Shown: positions 48,965 to 60,090, numbered from the stretch's first letter. The stretch: 64,000 nucleotides of DNA from Lenzites betulinus (GCA_022264855.1 JABYQU010000012.1:310001-374000); one strand, 5' to 3'. The notes: a model not told the origin generated them from the letters alone. Made by a program: numbers and translations.

Positions 48965-50380
48965 CATCAGGAAAAACCCCCCGCACTAATTAGGTGTAAT
49001 TAGTGATAATTCCCCTAATTAGGGGGATTATATGGATAGTTCTAATTCAGAAGGTCCCCATATAATTAGCTGGCTGTAGGGCGGCATTAGTCCGTGATTA
49101 GCACTATTATATGCTATGCTCATCGGTGATACTGCATTTATGGTCTGCCTTTGAATCACACAAGAGAGCTGAAGGACACAAAGATATATTCAACAACTAC
49201 AAATATATATAGTGTACAACACAGCAGTCGGAAAATGGAACCGGGAGCGGGAAAGCTACAGAATGTATGGACATGGTCATACCAGGAGGAAGACATAAGC
49301 GAAGTCTAACAGACCCAGTGCAGTACATAACAAAAGCACACTAGACAGACATAGTCGTCTGATAGAGATCCAGAGTGACACAGAAGGCTAAGACGGAAAC
49401 CAGCGGTGCAAGAACAAGGCTAGTCAAGGGCACCAGAGACGAGACGGTCGCACAAGGTCTAGTTCATGACTCAGTTTCGCTGCCGAGCTGTGATCGTTCC
49501 TCATAAGAGCCATACAGAAGCCAGCACAAGTAGAGCTTACATTGGAGCTGTTTGACTCGAAGGCTAGGTTGCAGGATGTAGCCCAAGCGAAGACGAAGCA
49601 AGAACGTGAGCACGCAGGTACAAGTTATGTCGAAACTTCTAGGCTTTCACAAGGCGTCAAGACTACAAACTAGAACGAGTGCACACAGTTGAACACAGAC
49701 GCGAGCGTGCAAGACGGGTGCATAGACGTGGTGGTGGGAGGATGAGGGACGCTCGACAACGCCAGCTCACTCGTATTACGACTCGCATGGTGTAAGCGCC
49801 CATATTTAGGGCAGGCTGTCCTGAACTTGGCCTTTCGACTCCGAGATGCTTGCACGTTCCTAGTAGTACTATCAGCAGAACTTGTCCGTGCGCATTCCCG
49901 CTTGATCCATGGGCGTGCCGCTTAGGCGTCGTCGTAGACCTTACATGTACTCGGAGCAACAAGACTGGACACGCTCTGCCTTACTCTGCCTAGGCCTCCG
50001 GTGCTCCGAGTCCAAAAACGGGCCGCGGAGCACAGGAAAAGCTGCTTCAATTTGCGGTCCGGGTGGCCTCGCACGCAAGGTAACATGAGTGTAGAAGCAG
50101 GTCGTTCTACCGCTCGGTCCGCCGGCGGATGGATGTGGAGTGAACTAACTTCCCCGCCTGATCAGTGCGGCGGGGATACATTTTTCTGGTAGGAATGCTC
50201 AGGTGTAGCACGATAGCACATATAGACACACATCTGTGGTCTTATGAGTGTCGTTCCATGCCGTTTACTTGACCACACACGCTGATTATATGGATTATCC
50301 CGGTGAGTGTGCCATTACATACGGTTATGTCGAGATATGTCTAATTTATACCTAATTAGCGCGGGGGGATTTTCCTGATG
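48965..50380 (+). mobile_element. 1.4-kb TIR-bounded DNA transposon-like element
   Basis: The left end (48965-49003) and the reverse complement of the right end (50341-50380) match over ~39-40 nt. Both start CATCAGGAAAA, continue with CCCCCCGC and then CTAATTAGGT, with only a few differences. Further TAATTAG-type motifs and a nested palindrome (GATTATATGG / CCATATAAT) lie just inside the left end. The interior is A/G-rich, has no transposase-like frame, and includes a copy of a 170-nt dispersed repeat (49916-50085). This fits a non-autonomous TIR element. I could not find a clear target-site duplication, so the superfamily is undecided. Confidence 0.72.
49916..50085 (+). repeat. Short dispersed repeat, copy 1 (inside the TIR element)
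   Basis: Matches 60385-60571 in the same orientation: both run from TGCCGC(T/C)TAGGCGTCG through acacgctctgc and aggaaaagctgcttcaat to gcacgcaaggtaaca. Both begin TG and end CA, like a small terminal repeat, but the flanks show no target duplication. Confidence 0.8.
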
Positions 50381-51881
50381 AGGGGCTTCTGGAATGACTT
50401 CGTGCATATGTCATCAACTGAGGGCGGTAACTTCGAGGCCATGCCCACCAGTGGCACCGAGGCCGCCTAGGAATGGATACGCGACAGCCTATATCGCCGC
50501 TGCGAGGATCTTCTTGAGGAGCGTTTTGATACATATGTAAGCGCGAGGGACTGGAGCATTGTGCCAGCTGTCTTCTTCTTTATCGGGGACTACGGCAGCC
50601 GATCACCCCGAAAGAAGATTGAGTATGACATGGAGGTCTGCTTCGAAAATATATGCACACATATCTTCAAAATAAAGGCAAGGATCAGCAAAAATGACGT
50701 ATCAAGCAAGGTAGAACATACTCTGGAGGAGGAAATATGTAGCCTGAAGCTCGCGAAAGATAAATCCAGGTGAGTGTGACGGCACCCGGGTAAGTAGGAT
50801 GACTGCGCATGGGGACGCGGCTGACCCTCCAGCGCTGAACGATGTCAGAAAATCCTCGAACTCGTACCGCCAGGTGCCGGCCGCGCTCAGATGATCCTCA
50901 TGCAACGCAACCGTTTCCTACACAGACTCCCGATCAGCTAAATCGCGCATGTCGCGGAAATCATTACGCGTACCTGTAGTGATATGCACTAGTAGCATAG
51001 GGGGGGCATTCCTACTTAGGTTGGAGGTGCGCGCTGATGGCCCGCGTTGAATCTACTTTCTTCTTCTTCTCCCGTCTGACGCAGCTCATCAATGTTCTAA
51101 CTTGAGAGCGGATCTCACGGCGCTTCGCTTCCAGGCTGGGCGTCGCGGTCGTCGAGTTTACTCTGCGCGCCTCGCCCTCGGGGGGCACCTTCAAGTCGAC
51201 GTCCTGCGTCACCTGCTCTGACCCCGCGCTACAGCTGCTCTATCTTCGTGTCCCGTTCGGAGTGCGACCGCTCTCAGGCTGTGCACGAGGCGGCCTCGAG
51301 CTTCGGGATGCACGCAGCATGCTTGTTATACACCCCGAGTCCGCTTTCAAGAGAGCAGACCGTGCTTGTGTTTACGTTCCCGCTGAGACGGTTGGTACTG
51401 CTGGCGAGTTTGTGACGCACCTGTGAGAGTGGGCAGAACATGGTTGAGGGTGAAGGGCGACACCAGAGAGCCGGAGGAGACTAGTAACAACAAAGTCGGG
51501 AATGACAAGGGCAGAAATAGCCGTAGCGGGGTGAACGTGGAAGCTAAGGATACGGAGGTCATTAATATTGCACGCGGAACATACGGTACTCGACGCGGCA
51601 GACAATATTTCTACGAGAGTAGAACAACTCACTGGTTTCGATTGAGGGACGGCTGCTCTCAAGACCCGCCAGCTTTTAGCTGTTCCCGTTTTCATTCAGC
51701 ACCCCTTGGATGCTACTGAGTCAAATGTGGGTGATAGTAGTATGTGTCGAGTAGTACTGGCGCTTATAGACAGTACTTAGTCGGAGCGGGCGTTCGGCCC
51801 GAAAGGCGCTTAGGTGGAGGCTGACGCGCCTACAACGATAAACGATACACCGTTGTTGAATTTGAATGATCCGCGAGTTGA
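50381..51881. other. Gene-free accessory sequence
   Basis: About 1.5 kb between the TIR element and the inverted core repeat. A minus frame around 51012-51230 (DVDLKVPPEGEARRVN) and a + frame at 50561-50773 look locally coding but are interrupted and unplaced. They may be fragments of decayed genes. Confidence 0.4.
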
Positions 51882-52462
51882 CAAGAAGCACATGCACATC
51901 TAGTACTACTGCGACCCAACGTGTGCACACATAGAAGACCTACCTTGAGCGCAATTTGGTTTCCCCACCCGCGCGCCGCCCGACGACCCTGAGGAGCAGC
52001 GCACAGGCAGGTACTTATCCCGAGGACCACGAAAAGGTATGCGCCAGGACAATGTCCCTCCCTCGGGACGCACCTTGTGTGTGGCAGCGGACGGCTTGCT
52101 ACGGATGTGCGCACCCGGGTCGCTATGCCTCGAGACCGACACGACAGGGCTAGCCACCCGGCAGACAACGGCTGCCCTCCCTCACGGGCCCTTGAATGTC
52201 TTGGGCTGTCGGCAGTCGGCGGCGCTCCAGTGTCTGTGGTGGATGGCGTGTCAGTGGTGAAGGGGATAGGTGATATTGGCACAAGGGAAGGGGGGAAAGG
52301 AAGGGGAAACGCACCGGCCATGGAGGAAGGAAGGGAAGAGGCGGATGGGGAGAGAGCACGTCCCGCCCCGCTTTTTATTCCCCGGGTGGTGTCAGCAGGA
52401 GGCTGACCATGTCAACCTCCCGTCGGCTCACCTACGGCACAGAGCGTTGCGGCCGAACAAGC
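51882..52462 (-). repeat. Dispersed repeat, core module (copy C, inverted)
   Basis: Reverse-complement copy of 42953-43519 at about 97% identity by eye. The TATA-like box and ATG (52319-52321) are conserved, and two of its frames remain open in both copies. The homology stops at the same gcttgttc junction as in copy A, but the neighbouring left module is absent here. Confidence 0.85.
52371..52379 (-). promoter_or_regulatory. TATA-like box in the core repeat (copy C)
   Basis: AATAAAAAG on the minus strand, the exact counterpart of the box at 43036-43044 in the inverted copy. Confidence 0.4.
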
Positions 52463-52774
52463 GTCCCGCCACCCGATCAGCACTCCAACATGTTCTTCTG
52501 AATGCGCCCTCGAGCTCCCTGTGTCTTCCAAGCCTCGAGGATCATGGTTAGTACCCTGCGTCACCTGCGAGTCTACTACTTCAACCCGCGCATAGCTCTC
52601 GAAGACATGCACTTCCCTCAATAAATCTCCTGTTGTGGGAACTCTCCTCATAGCAGAGTACTCACCGCACCCCGCCCCTCCGGTAACGGCGCTCTGCGTC
52701 GACCCGCTCGTGTCGCACAACGGCACGTAGAAACGTCGCACGCTTTCGCGCATAGTAGTACAACTTTGAGCTGT

Positions 52775-54076
52775 TCATACAGGAAAATCCACCTCAGAAT
52801 TCCTCGCCGAGTGCCCCGCACTCCCGTCCTCTCGTGCTTTCGCAGGGCTGTCATGGATGTACGCTTCGAGCGGGATCCCCGCGGACTCGCCCGCCGTGAT
52901 CGACGTAGTAATAACCGGGCCCGATGCCGATGTGCGCTTCACCGCGGCGCCCCAGGATGTGACCGTTGTCGTCCGCTGCGTAGAGTAGAAACTGTCATCG
53001 TGTCGCTGCTGCCCGACACGCAGGATCACAATCGAGAATATGATGCCCGTGAGCGGGACCGCCTAGGAATCACCGCAGCTATGTCAGAACGGCGCTCATG
53101 ATGGGGTGGGAATGCTGAGGGCATACCATTTCCGACATAAGCTCGAGTATCTCAGAGCCGAACTCGAGCGTCATGACCATGACGAAAAGGTAAGCCGCAT
53201 TCATCAGCCCGCTCTCAAGGATTATGCGTGCGATTGGGGTGAGACGAGAGCGTTCTGACCCGTTATCAAGCGCATTGCTCAGCCGACGGTCCACAGACCA
53301 GATGCGGTATGCCAGCAACGCTGTGGGTGAGCGGCGCGTAAGAATTGAGTAGGCGGGGTTGACAACATACGTACAGGTCGCCATGGCGTTGGCAACGAGA
53401 CTCAATGAGAAGAACACAGTCAGCCAAGTTGCCTCACTCTGCACTTGCTCGTCGGGGAGGTTGCTGAACGCCCACATTGTGTATGATCCAGAGACTGCAG
53501 AGACGAGTAAGCATACGAAAAGAACCATACATCCTCCAGGACTGACCTGCGCTGACCAGAGAGAGGAAGATAGGGATGACTACCACCCAGATATTTTTCC
53601 CCCACACAACCCAGCAGCGGTAGTTCTCCAATATGACCGGCATGAGCTTTGGTGCGGCTGTTGAGCGAGGTGAACAGCACTTACGACGAACGAGTCGCCT
53701 ACGAGCAGGTCCGCGATGAAAAGCGAATGTTTAGTCGTGAACAAGGGCTCTTTCACGTCCTGGAGGTACGCCAAGCGCGCCGAGCGAGGATCCCGGCGGA
53801 TAAACGCGTCGAATATGTTCGCGCAGTCGACAGCGAAGCGCGCGGTAGCGAGCATGATGAGGAATATCCCTGCGACGGCCATGGGCCAGCTGAGCCTCTG
53901 CTTGCGTCGGTTGACGAGGTCGTATCCGCACACGCAGAACAAACACAGGAAGATCCCTAGAACATAGAAATGAGAGATGTTGAAGCAGATGGACTTTGAG
54001 TATCGCTATACGTACCATAGAGCGCGCCTTCCACCGCTAATCCCGCTAGCTCGGCGGTATCGATGAGGACGGTCAT
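52775..54076 (-). CDS. Multi-pass (7TM-like) membrane protein of unknown function
   Basis: Exons from the 3' end: 52775-53062, 53127-53320, 53375-53494, 53547-53625, 53685-53956, 54016-54076 (337 residues). The layout has about seven hydrophobic segments, beginning MTVLIDTAELAGLAVEGALYG. The second and third lie near FLCLFCVCGYDL and MAVAGIFLIMLATARFAVD. NYRCWVVWGKNIWVVVIPIF, WLTVFFSLSLVANAMATS and LMNAAYLFVMVMTLEF follow. The 90-residue tail is hydrophilic and Ser/Thr-rich. The RCWVVW motif before TM4 and the segment order match a large agaricomycete family of 7TM-like proteins that are usually annotated as hypothetical. A receptor role is possible but not shown. All six exons join in frame. 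Confidence 0.85.
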
Positions 54077-55267
54077 ATTGGAGGATTCGATCGACGGAGG
54101 TTGACGAAGGTCAGGTCTACCGCGGCTTGACGGCCCAACGTGGGTGGGGTGTATATACACGCAGCACACTGATAAGCACCCAGAGTGAGGGAGTGAGTGA
54201 GCCCAGGAGGAGTGCCGTAATAATATGCCGGGAGGGCATGTCAAATATATATGATGACGGGATGAGAACGGGGTGCGCGGCCGCCCTACTGAGATGGAGG
54301 TTATGAAGCTGATGCTCAGGAAGCTGAGCCGTGACCGCACGAAGTATGCTCATAGTATTCCACGCAGTGTTGCAGCATGCCCCGAAGTTGATCTCGCGGA
54401 TGAGAGATACGCATCCGAAGTATACCTGTAGCGGGGAGAGCACAAACACTATGGTCAATGTCTCACAAGAACACACTCATGCAAGCACTCACCAATGAGA
54501 ATAAGCCTTCCTGAATGCCTGATGATATAAGACGTTTCGATGCGCCGGCATCCTACTGCGCAGCGTCTCACGGATCGTACCATTGCACATTTGCCCATCC
54601 CACTATACTGTCGATCGGGGTGTAAAAGAAACGAGCGATTGCAGCGAATTTCATTTTGACATATCTGCGACCGCAGGATCTCCATCGGCATCCAAATTGA
54701 AAGTACCACAGCGAAAAGAGAGGCAGAACTGTGATCCCGCACAGCGTTGCTGCTGTCTCCATCACGGGGATGCCATCTTACGCATTGCGTTCAAGTAATC
54801 AGAAGCGCGATTGTTGTCCCTCGGTCGTGCGTGTAATTGGTTGAACGGACACGTGAGAATACCTTCCTCCATTTTGAGTACGGATGCGATAGGACGAAGC
54901 TGGAGGTGTCTCCCACTAAGCATACGCACGGACTGACCAACCTCCTCTGATAATGTCATCACGAAGTTTCGAGGTCTGCTCGACGCATTGAGTTGACGGC
55001 AATCCCTTTCGTCCGATGAGAAAGACTACTCACATTCGGCCGGGATGTCCACCGTATCAGCGGGGAGGTTCCGCATTGCCGGGGCTGTCGGATCTTCCTG
55101 TAAGTGCGGCCACCATTGCATCCGTTGAGAGTTGAGTAGTGCATTCGCAGGAACAGCTTCGGGGAACATGATAACGCAGATGACTAGGAAACAATCAATG
55201 TGATGAGCTTAAAGGACGTAAGTTCTTCTCACTGGAGTGCGGATGCAGACATCATGCCTGCCTGCGG
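54077..55267. other. Gene-free region between two minus-strand genes
   Basis: About 1.2 kb. An A/T-rich TATATATTTGA sequence at about 54240-54252 (minus strand) may serve the membrane protein gene. Scattered hydrophobic peptides on the minus strand could not be assembled into a gene. Confidence 0.45.
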
Positions 55268-55612
55268 TCACTTTCCCTCCCCATTCAGCGCGTCACTTTC
55301 TTTGCTCGTGTCTGTAACTTTCTGAGCAACCGTGGCATCGCCGGCATCCTGCTTCGGAGCGGTTCGACTCTCCAGGTCGTGAAGCAGGTTGTCTAGATGA
55401 TCCATAATCCCGTCGAGACGGCTCTCCACGCCGTCCGCGATTCCCTCCGCCGTTTCTAGTCGACGCAGGAGCTCCACGACATCCGGGTCAGATTCGTCGA
55501 CATTCTGAGATAGGAGGTTGGACAGCAAGTCTATGTCTGCCTGCAGAGAGCCCTGAGACCTGAGCGCATTGTCTGGCTTTGCTTGCGCTTTATCTGAGAT
55601 AGTTCCAGGCAT
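55268..55612 (-). CDS. Small acidic coiled-coil protein, unknown function
   Basis: A single uninterrupted frame of 114 residues starting at an ATG (MPGTISDKAQAKPDN). The central segment LLSNLLSQNVDESDPDVVEL-LRRLETAEGIADGV-ESRLDGIMDHLDNLLHDLE has regularly spaced Leu and is predicted by eye to form an amphipathic coiled coil. The ends are polar and Asp/Glu-rich. No Cys, signal peptide or membrane segment is present. It reads like a conserved small fungal protein, but I do not recognise a named family. Codon choice and composition match neighbouring genes. It is divergent from the exo84 gene, with 0.5 kb between the starts. Confidence 0.72.
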   Translation of the reverse strand: MPGTISDKAQAKPDNALRSQGSLQADIDLLSNLLSQNVDESDPDVVELLRRLETAEGIADGVESRLDGIMDHLDNLLHDLESRTAPKQDAGDATVAQKVTDTSKESDALNGEGK

Positions 55613-56107
55613 GGTCGGGTAATGTTACTGGTGGGAGAGCAATGGGTGAGTGCAAGATGCAAGTGAATAAGCGCGAACTTAGAAATATCGACAGTGCCAC
55701 ATAGGTTAGGGTTTGAACATATCTTGGCGCAGTCACCGCAGACCCCCGACATAAACTACCCCCTGATGCATTCGGGTAGTATGCCATTGCTAGCCCATAA
55801 TTCAACGCCAGCACGTCCAATCATTGTACATTTAATCCAGTGAGTTGTGAAAGAAGGACGTAGTATAGCACATTGACTAAACTACGATACTTGCCTTTCT
55901 TGGAAGTGCTGTAACGCTAACTACAGAGCCGCTGCTGCTTGCTGCCTGCTCGCCTCAGTTACTTACGACAGTCATATCGTCTCCTTCCACAACTACCTTG
56001 GGTCTACCTAGAACTGCCAAGGCTGCTTCCGCAACATCGATATCTGACCCCAGCTTGATTCTGAACGTCTTGAACGTCTTGAACGCCCCACTCGGCAGCT
56101 AGCAGCC
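55613..56107. other. Divergent promoter region
   Basis: A 495-nt spacer between two divergently transcribed genes (small acidic protein and Exo84). The region before 56108 contains the direct repeat cttgaacgt(ct) in a pyrimidine-rich leader. No other element was seen. Confidence 0.5.
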
Positions 56108-58775
56108 ATGCAATCCCTAAGGACTCGGAAGTCCGAGTCGCGGCCCAAGGGCGCACAGCGCCAGGCTACCGTACGAGCCCCCAAGCCCGCTCCTCGCAAT
56201 GCCGAACGCCGGGCAACCCGTGTCGGCGAGAAGATGAAGAAGCGGATGTCGATGCGCTATGCCGACATCTCTGCGCCGACCGACGCGTCCGTCCCCGATG
56301 TGCCCGCCATCCCGATTGGCATGCGCGCCGCGTCGTACTCGCAGGAGGAGCAGAGGTACACGGAGGAGCCCCAGGAGGATCCTATGCTGTCGGAGCTCAG
56401 GCTGCTGGACAAGGATGACTTTGATCCCGATGCTTGTGCGTTCCCCGGAAGTCATTGAGATTCTGCCTCTGAGCGGTCTGCATAGACCTCAAATCTAAGC
56501 TGGCCAACTCCACTGAGGCAGAACTCAGGTCGCTACAGTCTTCCCTGCAAGGGCAGAAGGACAATGTAGCGGTAGACCTGCAGAAGAACGTCTTCAAGAA
56601 GTCCGTGCATTTCCCATGTTTGCCTATCCCACGCCTGACGAACTCCCTGCAGCTATGCTGAATTCATGCTCGTCTCCAAAGAAGTGAGCACTCTGGAGAA
56701 CGAGATGCTTGAGTTCAAGGAGGCGCTTGCAGAGTGGAAGGGGATGCCGTCCCTCCTACATATCGACGATTCGGCGTCAGTCGCAGGTATACACCCCATA
56801 TTCCGTCAACGCGCCCCTCGCACTGAACAGTACTACAGAACGGCGTCGGAACGTTCGCTCATCGATTGCTGACCTTCGCATCCTATATGCGAACCAGATG
56901 CAAACGCTTCACATGCAGATTGAAGGCTCTTCCAAGTTCGTCCCTACGACGCCAGGGCGTCACGTCATCGCCGAAGTCGACAACGTCGTTGCCCTGAACC
57001 CCGCTACATACAAGGTCGACCATTCTGTACGCTTCGTGCTGCTTGACGATGCCGTGCTTGTTGCGCGGAAGCGCAAGAGGAGGAACAACGCCGAGAACGA
57101 CAAGCTTGTGGCGGAGCGGTGCTGGCCTCTCAATGAGATGCTTGTCCTCGACACGAAGGACACTCCTAGTCAGTCTACTTACCGAGGGCGCTGCGCGTTT
57201 TACTAAAGCAACCTCTGCAGATATGACAAACGTCTTCAAGATCCGCCACGGGAAGGAGACCCATGTGTACCGCACAGAGATATCGGTCGACAAGAAGAAC
57301 CTGCTCTCCCAGTTCCGCCACGTCGCGGAAGAGCTCGCCGCAAAGAAGCGCAAGGAACGCGAGGGCGAGCACCAGCGGCGCAAGAGCATGTGGATGGGAG
57401 CCGACGTACGCCGCTCTTTCCATACGGGTACCGATATACTCACTCCCTCATGTAGCAGCGCAGCTCAGTAGCATTCAACGGCGACGGCATCCCGCCCCTT
57501 CCAGAATGGATGGCCGAGCTTGCGAGCAAGACAGGCGAGCTGGGCGCCACGGCTAAGGAGAAAGCGGAGCGCGACGCACGCTGGACAGGCGACTGGTCGG
57601 ACGACCTCACCGTCGCGGTTGCTTTGCGGGAGTGGGACCGCGCGGTGGCGCTTGTCGAAGAGGGCGAGAGTAAACTGGCGGTGATGCCTCCGCTGGCCGC
57701 GAAGCTCACCCCGCTGAAGGCTTCGCTCATCGCCGCCCTCCTGCAAAGCCTCTCCTCGCCGACGAACAAGAAGTCGACCGTGGTAAGCCTCATTGGCTTG
57801 TTGGTCAGGCTAAAGGCCGGTGCCGCAGCTCGGAGTACATTCCTTGCCGCGAGGGCGGACGTGATCAAGAAGTGTGTGCGGAAGATCACGTTCGAGGGTC
57901 ATATTGGCGCATACATCGGGGACCTCGCAACCGTGGTGTTTACAGGTATCAAACACACCGCCGATTGGTTCCTCGCGAGTTTCAACCAGAACGAGATGGC
58001 AAGCAGTACGTGCCCATCTTCTGTACGCGACCATCCTTACTTACTTCTACCAGGCTTCGTTGAGTGGGCGAAACAACAAATCGAGCTCTATGGGGAGATG
58101 TTCCGCAAACAAGTCTTCAGCTCCGACGTCGACGCGGAGACGATCGACAACGCCATCCAGATCACCCACCTCCAGAGCAAGAAGGTACGAGCTCCCTCTC
58201 TCATTTCCATCCCCACCGTCTGACTTATCATTACACAGCTCCTCGAAGAGTACGGCATCGACTTCCGCTTCCTCCTCGACAACCTCCTCGTCGAGAAACC
58301 GCGCGAAGCGACCCGCCCGCCCCCCTTCCGCTCGCACCCCGAGCGCGCACCCGACCCAATCCACACGCCCGCCTCCACGCCCGTGCGCTCGCGCTCCCCC
58401 GCCAACGCGCCCTCCACATCCTCCTCCTCCACGCCCTCCCGCTCGCGCACGCCCGCCGTCCCGCCGCTGCCCTCGATCCCGATCCCGCCGCCGTCCGCGA
58501 TGCCCTCGCTCGCGATCCCGACGCCGACCGCGCCCTCCGGCCGCTCCTCGCCGTCCGCGGCGCGCATGCGGCAGCAGATGATGCCCCCGCCGCGTACCGC
58601 GAGCGTCTCGTCCTCGTCCTTCAGCAGGAGCCAGACGCCGACGAACGACGGGAGCGCGCTCGCAAGGCCGCCGAGGGGCAGCCCGGCTCCGCCACCGAGG
58701 TCGAGGGATCGGCCTGGGAGCGCGGCGGGGCGGCCGCCGCCGGTCGAGGTGCCGAGGCGGCAGGGTATGTTCTGA
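56108..58775 (+). CDS. EXO84: Exocyst complex component Exo84
   Basis: Exons: 56108-56435, 56486-56600, 56653-56786, 56839-57168, 57221-57405, 57456-58005, 58054-58184, 58239-58775 (769 residues). The N-terminal Vps51/Exo84-type coiled coil (AYLKSKLANSTEAELRSLQS, NYAEFMLVSKEVSTLENEM) leads to a PH-like domain. That domain runs from about FVPTTPGRHVIAEVDNVVAL and VRFVLLDDAVLVARKR to KIRHGKETHVY. The helical cullin-repeat region contains WDRAVALVEEGESKL, IGDLATVVFTGIKHTADWFL and FVEWAKQQIELYGEMFRKQV, then LLEEYGIDFRFLLDNLL. The last ~150 residues are a Pro/Ser/Arg-rich disordered extension. Exo84 is one of eight exocyst subunits that tether secretory vesicles at growth sites, as Rho/Ral and Sec4 effectors. 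Confidence 0.93.
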
Positions 58776-58947
58776 GGGATATAGGAGACTGGGATGGATG
58801 GATACTGATTGTAGGATAGATATAACTTATACCTTTATCGCTGCCTCCGCGGTGGGATATGCAACGGGGAGCAGTACGATGTGTCATCCAAACCCCAGTC
58901 AGTTCCCTCGACTGCATCGTGAAATAGAGGTTTACGAGCATGTGCGA
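58776..58947. other. Short spacer before the MITE
   Basis: The exo84 3' UTR region and the left target duplication ATGTGCGA at 58940-58947. Confidence 0.6.
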
Positions 58948-59109
58948 TAGGGCACGGTGAATTAGGATTTGGGACCTAATTCACCCTGCTAATTAGCAGT
59001 GAATCTCGGAACCCCCTCTCGGGGCGATATTGACATGGGTGAATGACGGTGAATTACACCTGTAAATTAGCACACGGTGAATCACCTCGACCTAATCGCC
59101 CGTGCCCTA
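58948..59109 (+). mobile_element. 162-bp hAT-type MITE with 8-bp target duplication
   Basis: The left end TAGGGCACGGTGAATTAGG and the reverse complement of the right end (TAGGGCACGGGCGATTAGG) form imperfect ~19-nt terminal inverted repeats. The element is flanked on both sides by ATGTGCGA (58940-58947 and 59110-59117), a perfect 8-bp direct duplication. TAGGG termini with 8-bp duplications are the hallmark of the hAT superfamily. The interior is A/T-rich with further GGTGAATTA-type inverted motifs and no coding capacity, so it is a non-autonomous miniature element. The perfect duplication suggests a fairly recent insertion, between exo84 and the RidA gene. Confidence 0.9.
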
Positions 59110-59342
59110 ATGTGCGAGCGTCGACAGCCGCCCGACCTGGCTTTCACACTTCAATCGGTACAGGCTCGCAGCTACACGCTCTGAAGACCACTTAGATCTG
59201 CCTGTATTGCCTAGATACATGTACACTGGCTCTTTTTTCATTCGCATTTCACGAGGTTCACGCCGCCGCCATGCGCGGGTTGGACTGGTGCTGCCGAACC
59301 CTACGCCGCGCTAAAAACACGTCAGCCCGGCTCCCCCCATTG
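59110..59342. other. Spacer after the MITE
   Basis: Right target duplication and the 3' side of the RidA gene. If a GC-AG intron is used, the RidA stop would lie near 59280. Confidence 0.5.
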
Positions 59343-60090
59343 TCATCCACAACCACACGGCACTCGCCTGACGATCGCCTCGATCTCGAACAGCGCGTCG
59401 AGCGGGAGGCGCGCGACCTGCACCGCCGAGCGCGCGGGCTTGTGCTCCCCGAAGAACTCGGAGTAGATCGCGTTCACGGCCTTGAAGTCGTTCATGTCCG
59501 CCAGGAACACCTGCGCTCGCGCGTGCGTCAGTGCAGTCACAGGGCTGAAATGAGACTGAGAGGGGGACGTACGGTGGTCTTGATGACCTTCCCGAGCTCG
59601 CTCCCGCCGGCCTCGATGACGGCCTTCATGTTCTTCAGCGCCTGCCTCGCCTGCGCCTCGACGCCGCCCCCGACCTGCATATCCAAACGCAAACACAAAG
59701 CAGAATGATTAGCCGCGTCTTCCACGTACGCGCGTGAAAGGGGACTGACCAGCTTCATGGCGGCGGGGTCGAGCCCGAGCGAGCCGGAGAGGAAGAGCAG
59801 CTCGCCGACGCGCACGGCCTGGGTGTACGGGCCCACTGCGGCGGGCGCGTCTGTCCGTGCAACGTCGCGCGTGAGCATTCCCATACTAATACTTCTCGTC
59901 GCGAGCGGGCGTGCGGCTCACCGGGGGTGGAGACGAGGGTGAGGGACGCGTGGGTGGTGGTGGTGCTCATCGTGCGCGTTCTGGATGTGTGGGCGAGGGG
60001 ACGTGTGAAGGTGCGGGTGGCGAGGGGGGTGGTGTGTCGGAGGGAGAAGAGGAGAGAACGAGTTGCAGTGGGGGGCAAGAGGGTGCGCAT
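59343..60090 (-). CDS. RidA/YjgF family protein, likely mitochondrial and cytosolic (Mmf1-like)
   Basis: Exons from the 3' end: 59343-59510, 59573-59674, 59750-59850, 59922-60090 (179 residues). RidA proteins hydrolyse reactive enamine/imine intermediates such as 2-aminoacrylate. The spliced core is [72 protein letters not shown], and the family signature [20 protein letters not shown] with the substrate-binding Arg. The first 40 residues are Arg/Ser/Thr-rich without acids, as in mitochondrial presequences, and a second ATG (MSTTTTHAS) sits at the processing boundary. At the C-terminus the frame runs to [13 protein letters not shown] intron starting gcgagt would instead give the ending IVSAA, closer to typical RidA ends. 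Confidence 0.88.

Noticed and set aside
48957..50388. 8-bp target duplication for the CATCAGG TIR element
   Set aside because: The flanks gccgggag and aggggctt do not match directly. Only the terminal inverted repeats are supported.
42953..52462. Interpretation of copies A and C as the two LTRs of one retrotransposon
   Set aside because: The copies are in inverted, not direct, orientation and enclose ordinary host genes rather than gag-pol.
56108..58819. Alternative + strand frame 58064-58819 as a separate gene
   Set aside because: It is a frame-shifted shadow of the last Exo84 exons and lacks its own start context or motifs.
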